Shown: positions 5,495 to 7,013 of the stretch, piece after piece
Position numbering within the stretch: position 1 is the first letter of the stretch
Layout of the letters: every line of letters begins with the position of its first letter
DNA from: Microcaldota archaeon
Lineage (GTDB): Archaea > Micrarchaeota > Micrarchaeia > Micrarchaeales > CABMGC01
Direction of reading: 5' to 3'
Length of the DNA stretch: 7,013 bases
Assembly (NCBI GenBank): GCA_027314465.1
Contig: DAHVAU010000067.1
Location: 1-7,013, forward strand
The notes under the pieces: generated by a model
The model's database searches: none
The model's input: the letters and a program-made list of their open reading frames with translations, nothing else
Told to the model about the DNA's origin: nothing
Translations under genes and position numbers: made by a program

Positions 5495-6091
5495 CTACGG
5501 CTCCAGCTTCCTGCGTATCTCACGCAGGTCCCTAATTGTCTTCAGGTCCTGCAGATATCCCAGATAGCTGCTGCCCCTGCCCAGGCCCTCTATCATGGCA
5601 GTGGGAAGACTCTCGTGCGCCTGGATAGCCAGGCCCATGATGCGCTGGAAGTGTGCTGAATCGAGCAGTGCGCGCCTGTATGCCGTAACTACAACCCTTG
5701 GATTATTGGCTCCTGCCACAGTTTGCGCAGCATTCAGCAGCTCGGCTCTGTGCAGGCTGTATGCCAGGTATGCTGCCTGGCTTGCCACGTCAAGAGCAGG
5801 AGCCCCTTCTATAGAGCCAGCGTGCCTGCCTGGTCTGAAGCTAAGATGGGTATCTGCCAGCGTATCGAAGTAGTGCGTGTGAAGATCTGCAAACATGCTC
5901 CTGTGCATCCTCTCGTCAGACGCTATGCCCTCTGACGAGAACCCTCTGCGCGCAGGCAGCTGCTCGCCGAATCTGCGCCTTGCTGCAAGCATTGCTGTGG
6001 TGAGTTCGCTTCTCGCCCGTTCCATTCTCTGCAGGGCCATGTCAGCGCTCCTCCTAGTGAACATGGGATTAGGTATCTCTCTGGGGTTCAA
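5495..6091 (-). CDS. helical protein, candidate paralogue family
   Basis: Unrecognised, about 198 aa. The N-terminal helix (MALQRMERARSELTTAM) resembles MALERVEIA at the start of the protein at 2726-3403. A RSMFADL segment then echoes RGMFEAQ there. The middle (ALDVASQAAYLAYSLHRAELL) parallels DVDVAVAQQAIAIVDGAF. The end (MIEGLGRGSSYLGYLQDL) parallels the Gly-Ser motif region. The HTH-like piece of that protein is missing here. No TM or signal is seen; several His residues cluster around DLHTHYFDTLADTH, but no known metal site is evident. The start is uncertain: a GTG at 6100, a TTG at 6091 or an ATG at 6064. AGGTGA, a Shine-Dalgarno match, lies 5 bases before the TTG and contains the GTG, so I prefer the TTG. 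Confidence 0.75.
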   Translation of the reverse strand: MNPREIPNPMFTRRSADMALQRMERARSELTTAMLAARRRFGEQLPARRGFSSEGIASDERMHRSMFADLHTHYFDTLADTHLSFRPGRHAGSIEGAPALDVASQAAYLAYSLHRAELLNAAQTVAGANNPRVVVTAYRRALLDSAHFQRIMGLAIQAHESLPTAMIEGLGRGSSYLGYLQDLKTIRDLREIRRKLEP

Positions 6092-6113
6092 ATTACTCAC
6101 CTGAATGCTGATC

Positions 6114-6129
6114 TGCGCAGATTGCGCAG
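6114..6129. repeat. tandem TGCGCAG repeat in leader
   Basis: TGCGCAG occurs twice with a 9-base period (6114-6120 and 6123-6129), and TGCGCA is itself palindromic. It lies just downstream of the predicted transcription start of the gene at 5495-6091. It could be an operator, but TGCGCA is common in this window, so confidence is low. Confidence 0.3.
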
Positions 6130-6153
6130 GGGTATTCTGCTGCCATACTATCT

Positions 6154-6174
6154 CATTAAAAGCATTTATTACTT
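6154..6174 (-). promoter_or_regulatory. weak TATA boxes of the 198-aa protein gene
   Basis: CTTTTAATG (about 6155-6163) and TAATAAATGC (about 6163-6172) on the minus strand are both acceptable TATA candidates. They predict starts near 6131 or 6141 and a leader of 40 to 50 bases before the TTG at 6091. Neither matches the cleaner TTAAATA class of the neighbours. Confidence 0.4.
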
Positions 6175-6190
6175 GCTATGGGCTTGCAGC

Positions 6191-6427
6191 TTAGAACAGG
6201 CGCAATGACTCCACTATCGGCTTGAAGTATCCGTATCCGATCTCGTTTCTGGTATGGCCGTTCATAGAGACCTTCTCTCCTGCGTAGCTGAGCACGACGT
6301 CTCCGCCCTTGGCAGGGCGTACATCCACGCCCGCATCCCTCATCAGTCCTATGAACTCATGCCTCTTTAACGAAGACCTGTGCTCATATGCGCTCTTCAG
6401 CCTTGCTGACGCTTTTGCACTGTTCAT
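6191..6427 (-). CDS. small protein with HicA-like fold, catalytic His replaced
   Basis: A 78-aa protein whose residues 21-76 follow the HicA mRNA-interferase pattern (double-stranded RNA-binding-like fold): a helix with the Leu/Met-x-x-AG end (FIGLMRDAGVDV), a KGGD turn (40-43) where HicA has KGSH, two strands (VVLSY, EKVSM), a His at 58 at the position of the VxVPxH His, and a final helix (YFKPIVESLRL). The catalytic His of the GSH motif is replaced by Asp, so RNase activity is doubtful. No HicB antitoxin lies next to it. It may be a repurposed RNA-binding protein; chance similarity is also possible. A GTG at 6460 would add 11 residues but overlaps the TATA box (6447-6457), so the ATG at 6427 is chosen. 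That makes the mRNA essentially leaderless. Confidence 0.6.
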   Translation of the reverse strand: MNSAKASARLKSAYEHRSSLKRHEFIGLMRDAGVDVRPAKGGDVVLSYAGEKVSMNGHTRNEIGYGYFKPIVESLRLF

Positions 6428-6446
6428 GAGGCTATTGTGCCTTCCG

Positions 6447-6480
6447 TGATATTTAAGCACTGACGTATTTTGCCAAAATA
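6447..6480 (-). promoter_or_regulatory. TATA box with upstream perfect palindrome
   Basis: CTTAAATATC (6448-6457, minus strand) is centred 25-26 bases from the ATG at 6427, so transcription should start at or next to that ATG. Nine bases upstream of the box is a perfect 7-1-7 palindrome, TATTTTG-C-CAAAATA (6466-6480), at a position typical for an activator or a BRE-blocking regulator in archaea. Confidence 0.6.
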
Positions 6481-6493
6481 AGGGATATTGCTG

Positions 6494-6952
6494 TTATTTT
6501 GTAAATCTCCCGGGCTTTGGTCTTCCCCTGTGCAGTTTGGAGAACACTGCCGGATCCATGACTGGGGGGACCCTTTCCAACTCGATATCGGCAAGACGTC
6601 TTAGTGCAGCTGCAGTTGCATTGGCCTCTGCCTTATTCGCTGCGGCCAATGCCGCCATCTCCACATCATATCTGGCCCTGAACATGTCGAATCTGTGTAC
6701 GAATCCTGAGGCAGCCTCCAGATACAGGCGCACTGCCCTCCCCCGTGCATCGCTTCTTGTCCTGCGGTGGACGCTGCTCTCATATGCCCTGTACGCCATC
6801 TCAGCTGCAGCTTCCAGAATCTCGGCGCGCTTGCCAGGATCCGCTTGCTTGCTGGCACCTGTCTCCAGTATAAATGATGCATTGTACTGCTCCATGCCCC
6901 TGCGCGCATCTGGGGATCTGCCTTTGCTCAGGTACGGTAGTTTCCTTCGCAT
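6494..6952 (-). CDS. hypothetical Ala/Arg-rich helical protein
   Basis: Unrecognised, 152 aa. A basic N-terminus (MRRKLPYLSKGRSPDARR) precedes a helical pair at 41-87 (ILEAAAEMAYRAYESS, then RAVRLYLEAASGFVHRF). This pair has the look of a TPR- or MIT-like hairpin, but it is too short for a firm call. Residues 88-126 form a long Ala-rich helix (YDVEMAALAAANKAEANAT). The tail is Pro/Arg/Lys-rich and disordered. There is no signal or TM. The ATG at 6952 lies 9 bases after the stop of an upstream gene and has GGGGTGA, a good archaeal Shine-Dalgarno match, overlapping that stop. It is therefore translated from a shared transcript. A second ATG (residue 20) lacks such support. Confidence 0.75.
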   Translation of the reverse strand: MRRKLPYLSKGRSPDARRGMEQYNASFILETGASKQADPGKRAEILEAAAEMAYRAYESSVHRRTRSDARGRAVRLYLEAASGFVHRFDMFRARYDVEMAALAAANKAEANATAAALRRLADIELERVPPVMDPAVFSKLHRGRPKPGRFTK

Positions 6953-6961
6953 GCGCCCCCG

Positions 6962-7013
6962 TCACCCCTGGCGCATCCTCATTGCTGCCTTCAGCGCGCG
7001 CGCCTGCGCCTGG
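6962..7013 (-). CDS. C-terminal end of a helical protein, cut by the right edge
   Basis: A minus-strand frame open from the right edge ends with QAQARALKAAMRMRQG and a TGA at 6962-6964. The composition (Ala, Arg, Gln, helical) matches the other proteins of the array, and ARALKA also occurs in the tail of the two-TM protein at 4003-4410. The 9-base gap to the next gene and the Shine-Dalgarno sequence over the stop support a real, co-transcribed gene. Confidence 0.55.
   Translation of the reverse strand, partial: QAQARALKAAMRMRQG

Noticed and set aside
6093..6146. 17-codon minus-strand ORF (MAAEYPCAICADQHSGE) overlapping the start of the 198-aa gene
   Set aside because: The CxxC-like look comes from the TGCGCA repeat. 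Both candidate TATA boxes would start transcription at or after its ATG, so it is probably not in the mRNA.
1..7013. CRISPR array, transposon ends or integrase
   Set aside because: No regularly spaced repeats, terminal inverted repeats, transposase or recombinase motifs are visible.

Overview
The window looks archaeal. Most genes are preceded by an A/T-rich TATA-like box (forms such as CTTAAATAT or ACTATAAATA) about 25 to 46 bases upstream of the preferred start codon. This implies leaderless or very short-leader mRNAs transcribed by a TBP/TFB machinery. Arg is often AGA/AGG and Ile is often ATA, and the proteins are Ala/Arg/Met-rich and mostly helical. A small-genome DPANN archaeon (for example Micrarchaeota-like) is my guess; no marker gene in the window proves it.

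Every gene I can support lies on the minus strand, so transcription runs from high to low coordinates. In that order the layout is: the C-terminal end of a gene cut by the right edge (6962-7013), tightly followed by a helical 152-aa protein (6494-6952); a small protein with a HicA-like fold (6191-6427); a 198-aa helical protein (5495-6091); a 121-aa helical protein (4989-5354); a 135-aa helical protein (4508-4915); a probable three-gene operon of a two-TM membrane protein (4003-4410), a helical protein (3414-3968) and a 225-aa protein with an HTH-like insert (2726-3403); a 343-aa protein with a C-terminal membrane anchor (1572-2603); a sigma-70 region 4-like HTH protein (892-1473); and a TraB/ChaN/Tiki-superfamily protein (177-824). 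Bases 1-176 hold no gene I can defend.

Only three genes resemble known families: the TraB/ChaN-like protein, the sigma-region-4-like HTH protein, and, more weakly, the HicA-like one. The rest are unrecognised. By eye, four of them (at 1572-2603, 2726-3403, 4989-5354 and 5495-6091) share a pattern of helices that suggests a divergent paralogous family arranged in an array. Two unrelated membrane-spanning proteins are mixed in. This array is the best candidate for an undescribed system, with a possible membrane-associated assembly as its product.

Regulation is the other notable feature. The TraB-like and HTH genes share an extended promoter element in which an inverted repeat abuts or overlaps the TATA box. 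The HTH gene has a second perfect palindrome over its predicted transcription start. Perfect inverted repeats also flank the TATA boxes at about 5437 and 6452. A simple model is that the HTH protein controls itself and the TraB-like gene, while the array genes use a different, more uniform TATA class. This model is inference.
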